From NCBI GenBank assembly GCA_905234025.1, contig CAJOFT010000005.1, positions 23,021-62,297 of the forward strand: a stretch of 39,277 nt of DNA, in the 5' to 3' direction. The position numbers were made by a program, and so were the translations under genes. Of this stretch, positions 33,015-39,214 are shown one piece after another (position 1 is the first letter of the stretch; each line of letters starts with the position of its first letter). The notes under the pieces are model-generated. The model was not told the origin of the DNA. It made no database searches and saw only the letters and a list, made by a program, of their open reading frames with translations. Source of the stretch: Paludibacteraceae bacterium (GTDB lineage: Bacteria; Bacteroidota; Bacteroidia; Bacteroidales; Paludibacteraceae).

Positions 33015-33985
33015 ATGGTAAACTACAAAGACCTCGGCCTTGTGAACACCCGTGAGATGTTTGCGAAGGCAATCAAAGGCGGCTACGCTATTCCCGCCTT
33101 CAATTTCAACAACATGGAGCAACTGCAAGCCATCGTGAAGGCTTCTGCAGAAACCAAATCGCCGGTTATTCTCCAAGTATCCAAAGGTGCTCGTAACTAC
33201 GCCAACGGCACTCTTCTCCGCTACCTCGCTGAAGGAGCTGTTGCTTATGCACGCGAATTGGGTTGGGAAAAACCGCAAATCGTGCTGCACCTCGACCACG
33301 GTGACAGCTTCGAAACCTGCAAATCCTGCATCGACAGCGGTTTCTCAAGCGTTATGATCGACGGTTCTTCCCTTCCTTATGAAGAGAACATCGCCCTCAC
33401 CAAGAAAGTTGTTAGGCAGAGCTCGGCGTACTCGCAGGCGTGGAAGACGAAGTGGCTTCCGAAGAATCCCACTACACCAAACCCGAAGAAGTGATTGACT
33501 TCGCTACCCGCACAGGTTGCGACTCGCTTGCTATCTCTATTGGTACTTCGCACGGTGCGTATAAGTTCAAACCCGAACAGTGCACCCGTGACCCGAAGAC
33601 CGGACGTCTTGTTCCTCCTCCGTTGGCATTTGACGTGCTTGACGCTGTAATGGAGAAACTGCCCGGCTTCCCCATCGTTCTCCACGGCTCGTCTTCTGTT
33701 CCGCAGGAGTATGTGGACATGATCAACCGATACGGTGGTAAGTTGCCCGATGCAGTGGGTATTCCTGAGGAGCAGCTCCGCAAAGCTGCCAAGAGTGCTG
33801 TCTGCAAGATTAACATTGACTCCGACAGCCGTCTGGCGTTCACCGCTGCAGTGCGCAAAGTCCTTGCCGAGAAGCCCGCAGAGTTTGACCCGCGCAAATA
33901 CTGTGGTCCTGCCCGCGACCTCATGGAGGAGCTCTACAAGCACAAAATCATCAACGTCCTCGGCTCCGACGGCAAAGCAGAATAA
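33015..33985 (+). pseudogene. fba: class II fructose-bisphosphate aldolase gene with an internal frame-breaking deletion
   Basis: The first 133 codons (to 33413, ending ...IALTKKVV) and the part from about 33415 (AELGVLAGVEDEV onward, to 33985) are both clear class II aldolase, but in different frames. Catalytic D94 and zinc ligand H95 lie in LHLDHGDSFE; the later half holds ESHYTKPEEVIDFA, GTSHG, LHGSSS and INIDSD. Family members have about 10 further residues (an EYAHxxxVTVE-like stretch) at the join. The total is 971 nt; adding 31 would give 1002 nt, i.e. 333 aa, the normal length. So about 31 nt seem lost. In vivo decay or an assembly error cannot be separated here; loss of this glycolytic enzyme would be serious unless a second copy exists. 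Confidence 0.85.
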
Positions 33986-33994
33986 ATGAATTAG

Positions 33995-34049
33995 TTTGAG
34001 TCCTATGGACTTTGTTTGAGGGTTTGAATCCTTTAGGATTGCGTTTGAA
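33995..34049. repeat. left hairpin repeats flanking the four-helix-bundle gene
   Basis: Two hairpins, AGTCC-TAT-GGACT (33999-34011) and AATCC-TTTA-GGATT (34027-34040), each bordered by GTTTGA. The bordering hexamer is the inverse complement of the TCAAAC that borders the hairpins on the right side of the gene. Confidence 0.65.
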
Positions 34050-34050
34050 T

Positions 34051-34440
34051 ATGACAATCAAAAAATTTGAAGATCTTGAATCTTGGCAGCAGGCACGTTT
34101 GCTTTGCAAAGAGGTTTATCAAGTTACTCAAACACAAGGGTTTGAAAGGGATATACGTTTTTGTTCTCAAATCCGAGCCGCGGTAGGTTCTATTATGGAT
34201 AATATCGCGGAAGGATTTGAGCGCGAAGGCAAAAAAGAATTCGTTCAGTTCTTATATATTGCTAAAGGTTCTTGTGGCGAGGTACGCAGTCAGTTATATC
34301 GGGCTTTTGATGTCGGTTATATTACTGAGAATCAGTTTCTTCAGTTGAAGGAAAAGACACTTGATTTAGGCAATAAGCTAACAAATTTCATTCGTTATTT
34401 GAATAGAACTGACATTCAAGGTAAAAAGTATAAGGCGTAA
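34051..34440 (+). CDS. four-helix-bundle protein, S23/IVS-encoded type
   Basis: 129 aa from the ATG at 34051; upstream in-frame codons belong to hairpin repeats. KKFEDLESWQQARLLCKEVY, FCSQIRAAVGSIMDNIAEGF and FVQFLYIAKGSCGEVRSQLY are the three hallmark helices of the S23 (TIGR02436) family. These proteins were first seen in intervening sequences of 23S rRNA genes and are related to the Avd accessory protein of diversity-generating retroelements; they probably bind nucleic acid. Here the gene stands alone between aldolase and acetyl-CoA hydrolase genes and is bracketed by oppositely oriented hairpin repeats, which suggests a small mobile or REP-like unit. Confidence 0.9.
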   Translation: MTIKKFEDLESWQQARLLCKEVYQVTQTQGFERDIRFCSQIRAAVGSIMDNIAEGFEREGKKEFVQFLYIAKGSCGEVRSQLYRAFDVGYITENQFLQLKEKTLDLGNKLTNFIRYLNRTDIQGKKYKA

Positions 34441-34444
34441 ACTC

Positions 34445-34657
34445 TCAAACCAAGCGATTTATCGCTCAAACAATGTCAAACCAAGCGATTTATCGCTCAA
34501 ACAATGTCAAACCAAGCGATTTATCGCTCAAACAATGTCAAACCAAGCGGTTTATCGCTCAAACAATGTCAAACCAAGCGGTTTACCGCTCAAACAATGT
34601 CAAACCAAGCGGTTTACCGCTCAAATGTCAAACCAAGCGGTTTATCGCTCAAACAAT
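34445..34657. repeat. seven 31-nt tandem hairpin repeats to the right of the four-helix-bundle gene
   Basis: Six full-length copies of 31 nt and one of 28 nt (34600-34627), beginning TCAAACCAAGCG. Each has a GCGR-TTTA-YCGC stem-loop. Copies 1-3 have GCGA/TCGC, copies 4 and 7 GCGG/TCGC (G-U pair), copies 5 and 6 GCGG/CCGC. Frames through the array are not genes. The last copy ends 8 nt before the next start codon. Confidence 0.95.
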
Positions 34658-34664
34658 TTAAAAA

Positions 34665-36167
34665 ATGCTTCCATTTTTATCGGCCGCTCAAGCGGCAGAA
34701 TATATCTTTGACGGTGCGATCTGCGGCATGGGTGGTTTCACCCCCGCAGGTGCGCCTAAAGACGTCCCGACAGCCATTGCCAAACGTGCTGAAGCGTTCC
34801 ATGCAGAAGGCAAACCCTTCAAGATCGGTATGTACACCGGTGCTTCTACCGGCGACAGCTGCGATGGCGCACTGGCACGCGCACATGCTATCGAGTTCCG
34901 TACACCCTATCAGGGCAACAAAGACCTCCGCACGGAACTGAACGCACAGGGTGCACATTACTTTGATATGCACCTCTCCGAACTGGCACAAGACCTGCGC
35001 TACGGCTTTATGCCGAAGCCGGACTTTGCCATCATCGAGTCCTGCGAAATCGTTGAGAAAGGTGACACGGTCGAAATCGTTCCGACAGCCGGTGTGGGCA
35101 ATATGCCTACATTCTGCCGCTTGGCGGACAAAGTCATCGTCGAACTCAACGAAGCTATGCCTGCAACCATGCGCGGCATGCACGATATCTACGAACCCGC
35201 AGACCCGCCACAACGCCGCGAGATCCCTGTTTATCACGTCTCCGATCGCATTGGTAAAGATTGCATCACCATTCCCGCGTCCAAACTCGCCGCAGTAGTG
35301 AGAACCAACCGCCCGAACGAGGTCGGCAAGTTCACACCGCTGGACGAAGTCACCGAGAAGATTGGTGCCAACGTCGCTGCTTTCCTGGAGGCGGAGATGA
35401 AAGCCGGACGTATTCCTGCAACCTTCCTGCCCATCCAATCCGGTGTAGGTAATGTTGCAAACGCTGTCCTCGGCGCACTTGGTGAGAACAAACACATCCC
35501 GCCGTTTGAGATGTACACCGAAGTTATTCAGGACTCCGTAGTAGGTCTTATGGACGAAGGACGCATCAAGTTCGCTTCCGGCTGCTCGCTCACGATTGGC
35601 GCGGACAAACTGCAGCATATCATGGACCATATTGATTTCTTCCGCGACAAGATTGTGCTTCGTCCGCAGGAGATTTCCAATAACCCCGAGGTGGCACGCC
35701 GTTTGGGTCTCATTACCATCAACACTGCACTTGAAGCGGATATCTTCGGTAACATCAACTCGACGCACGTCTGTGGCACAAAGATGATGAACGGTATCGG
35801 CGGCTCTGGTGACTTCACCCGCAATGCCTACGTCAGCATCTATACCACGCCTTCCACGGCGAAGGGCGGAGCCATTTCCGCGTTTGTGCCGATGGTTAGC
35901 CACTTGGATCATTCCGAGCACTCCGTAAAGATTATCATCACCGAGCACGGTATTGCCGATTTGCGCGGCAAATCGCCGATACAGCGCGCGCACGCGATTA
36001 TAGATAATTGTGTGGACCCGCAGTATCGTCCTTTGCTCAAGGAGTATCTTGAGATGGCAAAGACCGCTCACACGCCTCACGTCCTCAGTTGTGCCCTTGC
36101 CATGCATGAGGAGTTCCTCAAGTCCGGCGACATGCGCAACACCAAGTGGGAAAACTACCGCAGATAA
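34665..36167 (+). CDS. acetyl-CoA hydrolase/CoA-transferase family protein
   Basis: 500 aa of the succinate/acetate CoA-transferase type, which moves CoA between acyl-CoA and acetate or succinate during fermentation. Landmarks are GGFTPAGAPKDVPTAIAKRA, YTGASTGDSCDGALARAHAI, YTEVIQDSVVGLMDEG with the probable catalytic glutamate, and NGIGGSGDFTRNAY. Length is right. The very start (MLPFLSAAQAAEYIFDG) lies directly after the hairpin array, and no -33/-7 pair is visible between the array and the ATG, so its expression may depend on read-through or on the repeats. A terminator follows the stop. Confidence 0.93.
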   Translation: MLPFLSAAQAAEYIFDGAICGMGGFTPAGAPKDVPTAIAKRAEAFHAEGKPFKIGMYTGASTGDSCDGALARAHAIEFRTPYQGNKDLRTELNAQGAHYFDMHLSELAQDLRYGFMPKPDFAIIESCEIVEKGDTVEIVPTAGVGNMPTFCRLADKVIVELNEAMPATMRGMHDIYEPADPPQRREIPVYHVSDRIGKDCITIPASKLAAVVRTNRPNEVGKFTPLDEVTEKIGANVAAFLEAEMKAGRIPATFLPIQSGVGNVANAVLGALGENKHIPPFEMYTEVIQDSVVGLMDEGRIKFASGCSLTIGADKLQHIMDHIDFFRDKIVLRPQEISNNPEVARRLGLITINTALEADIFGNINSTHVCGTKMMNGIGGSGDFTRNAYVSIYTTPSTAKGGAISAFVPMVSHLDHSEHSVKIIITEHGIADLRGKSPIQRAHAIIDNCVDPQYRPLLKEYLEMAKTAHTPHVLSCALAMHEEFLKSGDMRNTKWENYRR

Positions 36168-36205
36168 GAAAAACTATTTATATAGTTTGTTCCCCGAAAA
36201 TCACA

Positions 36206-36236
36206 AAAAAAGCACACCTCGAAAGTGTGCTTTTTT
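36206..36236 (+). terminator. rho-independent terminator of the acetyl-CoA hydrolase gene
   Basis: AGCACAC (36211-36217), loop CTCGAAA, GTGTGCT (36225-36231), extended by flanking A and T runs. Confidence 0.9.
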
Positions 36237-36343
36237 GGTGTCTGTCACATTGCCCGAAAATGTAGTTTGAACATGATTTCCCGTGCTTTTATAGGGCAAA
36301 AACAACGAAAAATAACAAAAAAATAAATTTTTTCAATGAAATT

Positions 36344-36375
36344 CTTGCATATTTGAAAGGTTTGTTGTAATTTTG
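36344..36375 (+). promoter_or_regulatory. promoter of the small membrane protein gene
   Basis: CTTG (36344-36347), 20-nt spacer, TAATTTTG (36368-36375), then CCGCC. The leader to 36416 is about 35 nt. Confidence 0.7.
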
Positions 36376-36415
36376 CCGCCTGATTATTATGTTACCCGTA
36401 CTGGGACAAGATTAA

Positions 36416-36895
36416 ATGTATACACTGATGAAAAACGAAAAGGTTATGCTTGATTCAATGCCGCGTTGGCGTAGATTTGTGTGGACAATAGTGGTTATGA
36501 TGCTGTTCCTGCCGGGAATGGCGGGTCACACATGGGCGGATACGGGGCCGTTTAGCTGGTCGCGTAATGCGGATGGTGTCCCGTATGTGGATGCGTGGGT
36601 GGTGGCTCAGACCAGGACTGCCGACGCGAGCGGTGTAACTACCTATTCGCCGACCATTTATGCGGTTGGCACGGACGAAGTGCCGTCGGATGCGTATAAT
36701 CCGTCTGGCGGGAGCCGCGCAAACAAACCGGGTATTCGTACGGGGCACGGTGACGATGATATTCATGGTCCCGAGTATGGTAATACGGAGGATTATTCGC
36801 CTGTCGGCGAGCCGCTTGTATTGTTGCTTTTTGCTGTCCTCTTTGCCGGTGTACTAACCTTCCGCAAAGCGAAAAAATCCCCCAAAGCAGAGTAA
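36416..36895 (+). CDS. small exported protein with C-terminal membrane anchor
   Basis: 159 aa; an in-frame ATG at 36431 is an alternative. N-terminal signal (FVWTIVVMMLFLPGMAGHTW), a middle of about 85 hydrophilic residues rich in Thr, Gly and Asp (SGVTTYSPTIYAVGTDEVPS), then VGEPLVLLLFAVLFAGVLTF followed by basic RKAKKSPKAE. The C-terminus has the form Pro/Gly motif, membrane helix, basic patch, which resembles sorting-type anchors seen on small Bacteroidales proteins. No function is known to me. Has its own promoter. Confidence 0.75.
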   Translation: MYTLMKNEKVMLDSMPRWRRFVWTIVVMMLFLPGMAGHTWADTGPFSWSRNADGVPYVDAWVVAQTRTADASGVTTYSPTIYAVGTDEVPSDAYNPSGGSRANKPGIRTGHGDDDIHGPEYGNTEDYSPVGEPLVLLLFAVLFAGVLTFRKAKKSPKAE

Positions 36896-37003
36896 TTGTC
36901 AGCCTTTTGCCGATGACACCAAAATAAGCAAACATTAAAGTCCATCCTCCTCCTCTTCATCGAATAGACGTGGGCATAACCGAATATAAATTTAAAACAA
37001 ATA

Positions 37004-37345
37004 ATGCCGATAAACAATCCGTTTAATATTGAATTTTTGGATGAAGCAGCAGATTTTGTGCGCAGCCTGAATATGGAGGAAAAGAGGGAGATGCTTGCCA
37101 ATATTAGTGCCGCAAAGATTGCATTGGACTCTTCTTTGTTCAAAAAATTAACAAAAGATATTTGGGAATTTAGGGCAAAACACTATGGGAAACAATTTCG
37201 TCTTCTGGCATTTTGGGACAAAACAAGAAAATCAATGGTAATAGCTACGCATGGTTTTGTAAAGAAGACACAAAAAACACCACTGCAAGAAATTAAACAT
37301 GCAGAGCAAATTATGAAATTGTATTACATGAATTTAAAGTCATAA
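37004..37345 (+). CDS. type II toxin, RelE/HigB (Gp49-like) family
   Basis: 113 aa. FNIEFLDEAADFVRSL at the start, then LTKDIWEFRAKHYGKQFRLLAFW, with the basic core typical of Gp49/HigB RNases, and IATHGFVKKTQKTPLQEIKH, where the GFxKKxxKTPxxEI motif is diagnostic. Such toxins cut mRNA on the ribosome. The antitoxin gene follows after 7 nt; toxin-first order is the rule for HigBA. Base composition is more A/T-rich than the core genes, fitting acquisition by transfer. Confidence 0.9.
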   Translation: MPINNPFNIEFLDEAADFVRSLNMEEKREMLANISAAKIALDSSLFKKLTKDIWEFRAKHYGKQFRLLAFWDKTRKSMVIATHGFVKKTQKTPLQEIKHAEQIMKLYYMNLKS

Positions 37346-37352
37346 AATAATT

Positions 37353-37646
37353 ATGAAAACAATAGGTGAAAACATGCACGTATGGTCATTGGAAGAAATG
37401 ATTGATCGGGAAATAGCTCCGAAGGGGACCTCCGAACGTGCAGCATTTGATGCAGAGGTTGATGCTAAAGTGCTGAAAATTGTTGCGAAAAAACAGAGAA
37501 AGAGCGAGCCAAAAGTATCTTTCCATATTACTATACCTGTTGCGCTACGCGATACCATCAAACGGAATGCAATGGAATTAGGGGAAAGTGCAAATGTCTA
37601 TGTAAATAATATCCTTACACAGTCCATGCACGCCGTCGCATTGTAA
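37353..37646 (+). CDS. antitoxin with HigA-like N-terminus and ribbon-helix-helix-like C-terminus
   Basis: 97 aa. The first half (MHVWSLEEMIDREIAPKGTS, ERAAFDAEVDAKVL) resembles the region before the helix-turn-helix in HigA-type antitoxins (EExxD...G...GTxER..FE). But the expected XRE helix-turn-helix is absent; instead KVSFHITIPVALRDTIKRNA and ESANVYVNNILTQSM look like a ribbon-helix-helix (Arc-like) DNA-binding segment. So it appears to be a domain-swapped antitoxin for the HigB-like toxin upstream. Not verified by structure prediction. Confidence 0.75.
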   Translation: MKTIGENMHVWSLEEMIDREIAPKGTSERAAFDAEVDAKVLKIVAKKQRKSEPKVSFHITIPVALRDTIKRNAMELGESANVYVNNILTQSMHAVAL

Positions 37647-37663
37647 GTTAACAAAAAGCACAA

Positions 37664-37697
37664 ACCCGGAAGTATGCCGGAGCAGGGACTTTCGGGT
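37664..37697. other. 10-bp stem-loop downstream of the antitoxin gene
   Basis: ACCCGGAAGT (37664-37673) pairs with ACTTTCGGGT (37688-37697), one G-T pair, with a 14-nt loop. In minus-strand RNA it would be followed by a five-U tract (37653-37657), which looks like a terminator of a short minus-strand transcript. Confidence 0.5.
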
Positions 37698-37707
37698 CTT
37701 ACGGCTG

Positions 37708-37739
37708 CAAAAGTACAACAAAGTTTTGAATTGACCAAA
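37708..37739 (-). promoter_or_regulatory. orphan minus-strand promoter
   Basis: Minus strand: TTTG (37736-37739), 20-nt spacer, TACTTTTG (37708-37715). No protein gene follows on that strand; the expected transcript would run through the 37664-37697 stem-loop and could be a ~50-nt RNA. Confidence 0.55.
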
Positions 37740-37764
37740 TATTTCTTTGAAAAAATGTACAAAC

Positions 37765-37825
37765 ATACGAAATAATTTTTAAATCCAAAAGATATGACAC
37801 AAACAATGACCATAGAATACAACCC
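37765..37825. repeat. shared leader, copy 1
   Basis: 37777-37825 is identical over 49 nt to 38090-38138, and 37765-37796 matches 39186-39217 with three mismatches in 32, so three successive genes carry related leaders ending at the ATG. Confidence 0.9.
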
Positions 37826-38009
37826 TACTGATGCGCTTGTACAGCCGATCATTCAGTTAATCCAGCAAGTTAAAAAAATACGCATTGTCAGCAGAACAGA
37901 GACATTTGTTCCTAATGCCAAGACAAAAGCGGCCATGAAGGAGGCGAGAACTGCCGACCTGAAAACATATAGTAGTGTAAAAGAAATGATGACTGACATT
38001 TTGGATTGA
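37794..38009 (+). CDS. antitoxin-like small protein, copy 1
   Basis: 71 aa. The start MTQTMTIEYNP is identical to the next gene. After it, LVQPIIQLIQQVKKIRIVS leads into TKAAMKEARTADLKTYSSVK and EMMTDILD, a pattern typical of RelB/Phd-like antitoxins (xxAMEEARxG...YxSVDELxxDL). No toxin gene adjoins it. The 49 bases from 37777 to 37825, spanning leader and first codons, are identical to 38090-38138. Confidence 0.75.
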   Translation: MTQTMTIEYNPTDALVQPIIQLIQQVKKIRIVSRTETFVPNAKTKAAMKEARTADLKTYSSVKEMMTDILD

Positions 38010-38089
38010 ACCGGAACGCATTCAGACTTATTCTGAACCTCAGGGCTTTAGGTATTGGTTTACCTACTGCTCACTAAAATAAGTAAACA

Positions 38090-38138
38090 TTTTAAATCCA
38101 AAAGATATGACACAAACAATGACCATAGAATACAACCC
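38090..38138. repeat. shared leader, copy 2
   Basis: 49 nt identical to 37777-37825, covering the leader and the first codons of the second antitoxin-like gene. Confidence 0.95.
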
Positions 38139-38295
38139 GCTTAGTGCAGTTGCACAACAGCTTGTTGCTTTGTTGCGAGTTTCTAAGGAAGTAAAGGTTA
38201 TAGAGAGCCCTTACGATGCTCAATTCGTTAAACGCGTGAAACGTGCAGCAAAAGAACCTGTGCAACGAGTGAAAAGAGAAGATTTATGGAAGTGA
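38107..38295 (+). CDS. antitoxin-like small protein, copy 2
   Basis: 62 aa, sharing MTQTMTIEYNP with copy 1. The C-terminal half differs: VKVIESPYDAQFVKRVKRAA resembles the small Bacteroidetes DUF2683-like proteins that often act as antitoxins (ESPYDPEFVxKIK). So the two genes share leader and N-terminus but carry different C-terminal, presumably toxin-facing, segments. The DUF1016 remnant begins 38 nt later. Confidence 0.7.
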   Translation: MTQTMTIEYNPLSAVAQQLVALLRVSKEVKVIESPYDAQFVKRVKRAAKEPVQRVKREDLWK

Positions 38296-38333
38296 TTTAA
38301 GAGGCAGTTTTTTTCATAAACGGGGAAAAAACA

Positions 38334-39183
38334 ATGGCAATACAAATATTAAAACAGAATTATGCGGAAGAGGTTAAGGCGATAAAAGAAGCCATCTCTA
38401 TAAGCAGGTACAACGTGGCAAGGCAGGCTAATACGGCTCAACTTGGCTTGTACTATTCTGTGGGCGGCTATATATCTCAGCATACTCGCAAGGCCAAGTG
38501 GGGAAGCGGAGCATTGAAAGCCATTTCGCAACAATTACAACAAGAGATGCCGGGACTAAAAGGATTCTCAGAAGGCAATATGCGTAAGATGCGGTTGTTT
38601 TATGAGGCATGGCAACCGATATTTGAAAAACGTTCACCACTGGCGAACGAAATAGAGATTGCTCTTGTGCCGGACAAGGTATTGCCTTTCGATTTTACAA
38701 AATGTTCACAGGCTGTGAACGAAATTGATGGCAGAAAATGTTCGGCAGTGCCGAACGAATTGAGCGAGGAGTTTATAAGAAACTTCTTAAATATCGGATT
38801 TTTTAGCCATATGCTCATATTGGCAAATGTGCAAAGCAAGGAAGAGCAGATATTTTACGTGGAACGTTGCGGTAGAGAGTTTTGGGGAAGAGAGCGTCTT
38901 AAATTAGCATTGCAAGAAGATCTCTACCATCAGCAGGGGACGATGCCGAATAATTTTGCGCTAACATTGACGGATGAGCAGCAGCGTGCGGTTGCAATGC
39001 AGACATTCAAGGAAAACAATGTGCTTGATTTCTTGCATGTAGAGAATCCTTCTGTAGGTATTAGAATTTGCTTTACGAGACATAAGCAAGCCGATGGGAG
39101 TAGCAACCTATCGCAGTCGCGATGAGTTACCGCAAAACTATAGGTATCTACCATCAACCGAAGACTTAAAAAAACTATTGTAA
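38334..39183 (+). pseudogene. DUF1016 (YhcG-type) PDDEXK nuclease remnant with its core deleted
   Basis: The N-terminal domain is intact: AIKEAISISRYNVARQANTA, LYYSVGGYISQHTRKAKWGS, LKGFSEGNMRKMRLFYEAW, then ERCGREFWGRERLKLALQED, as in DUF1016. At about 39040, VLDFLHV jumps straight to ENPSVGIRIC, which belongs near the family's C-terminus. The roughly 100-residue catalytic core between them, with the IDLLFYN and ELK-type PD-(D/E)xK residues, is gone. Near 39081-39090 a second lesion changes frame: KPMGVATYRSRDELPQNYRY and a proper end to the stop at 39181 follow in another frame. The in-frame product stops at 39125 and cannot be a nuclease. Similar genes are common near restriction and mobile loci. 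Confidence 0.85.
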
Positions 39184-39214
39184 ATATACGAAATAATTTT
39201 AAAATCCTAAAAAT

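Noticed and set aside
34445-34657. CRISPR-like array
   Set aside because: The 31-nt units follow each other directly with no variable spacers, and no cas gene is near; it is a tandem hairpin repeat.
34677-36107. 476-residue frame on the minus strand opposite the acetyl-CoA hydrolase gene
   Set aside because: A shadow of a high-GC-third-position gene; no recognisable domain or start signal.
38010-38106. Regulatory RNA between the antitoxin-like genes
   Set aside because: Two short hairpins (TTCAGA/TCTGAA and AGGTA/TACCT) exist but have no promoter or T-tract; too weak to call.
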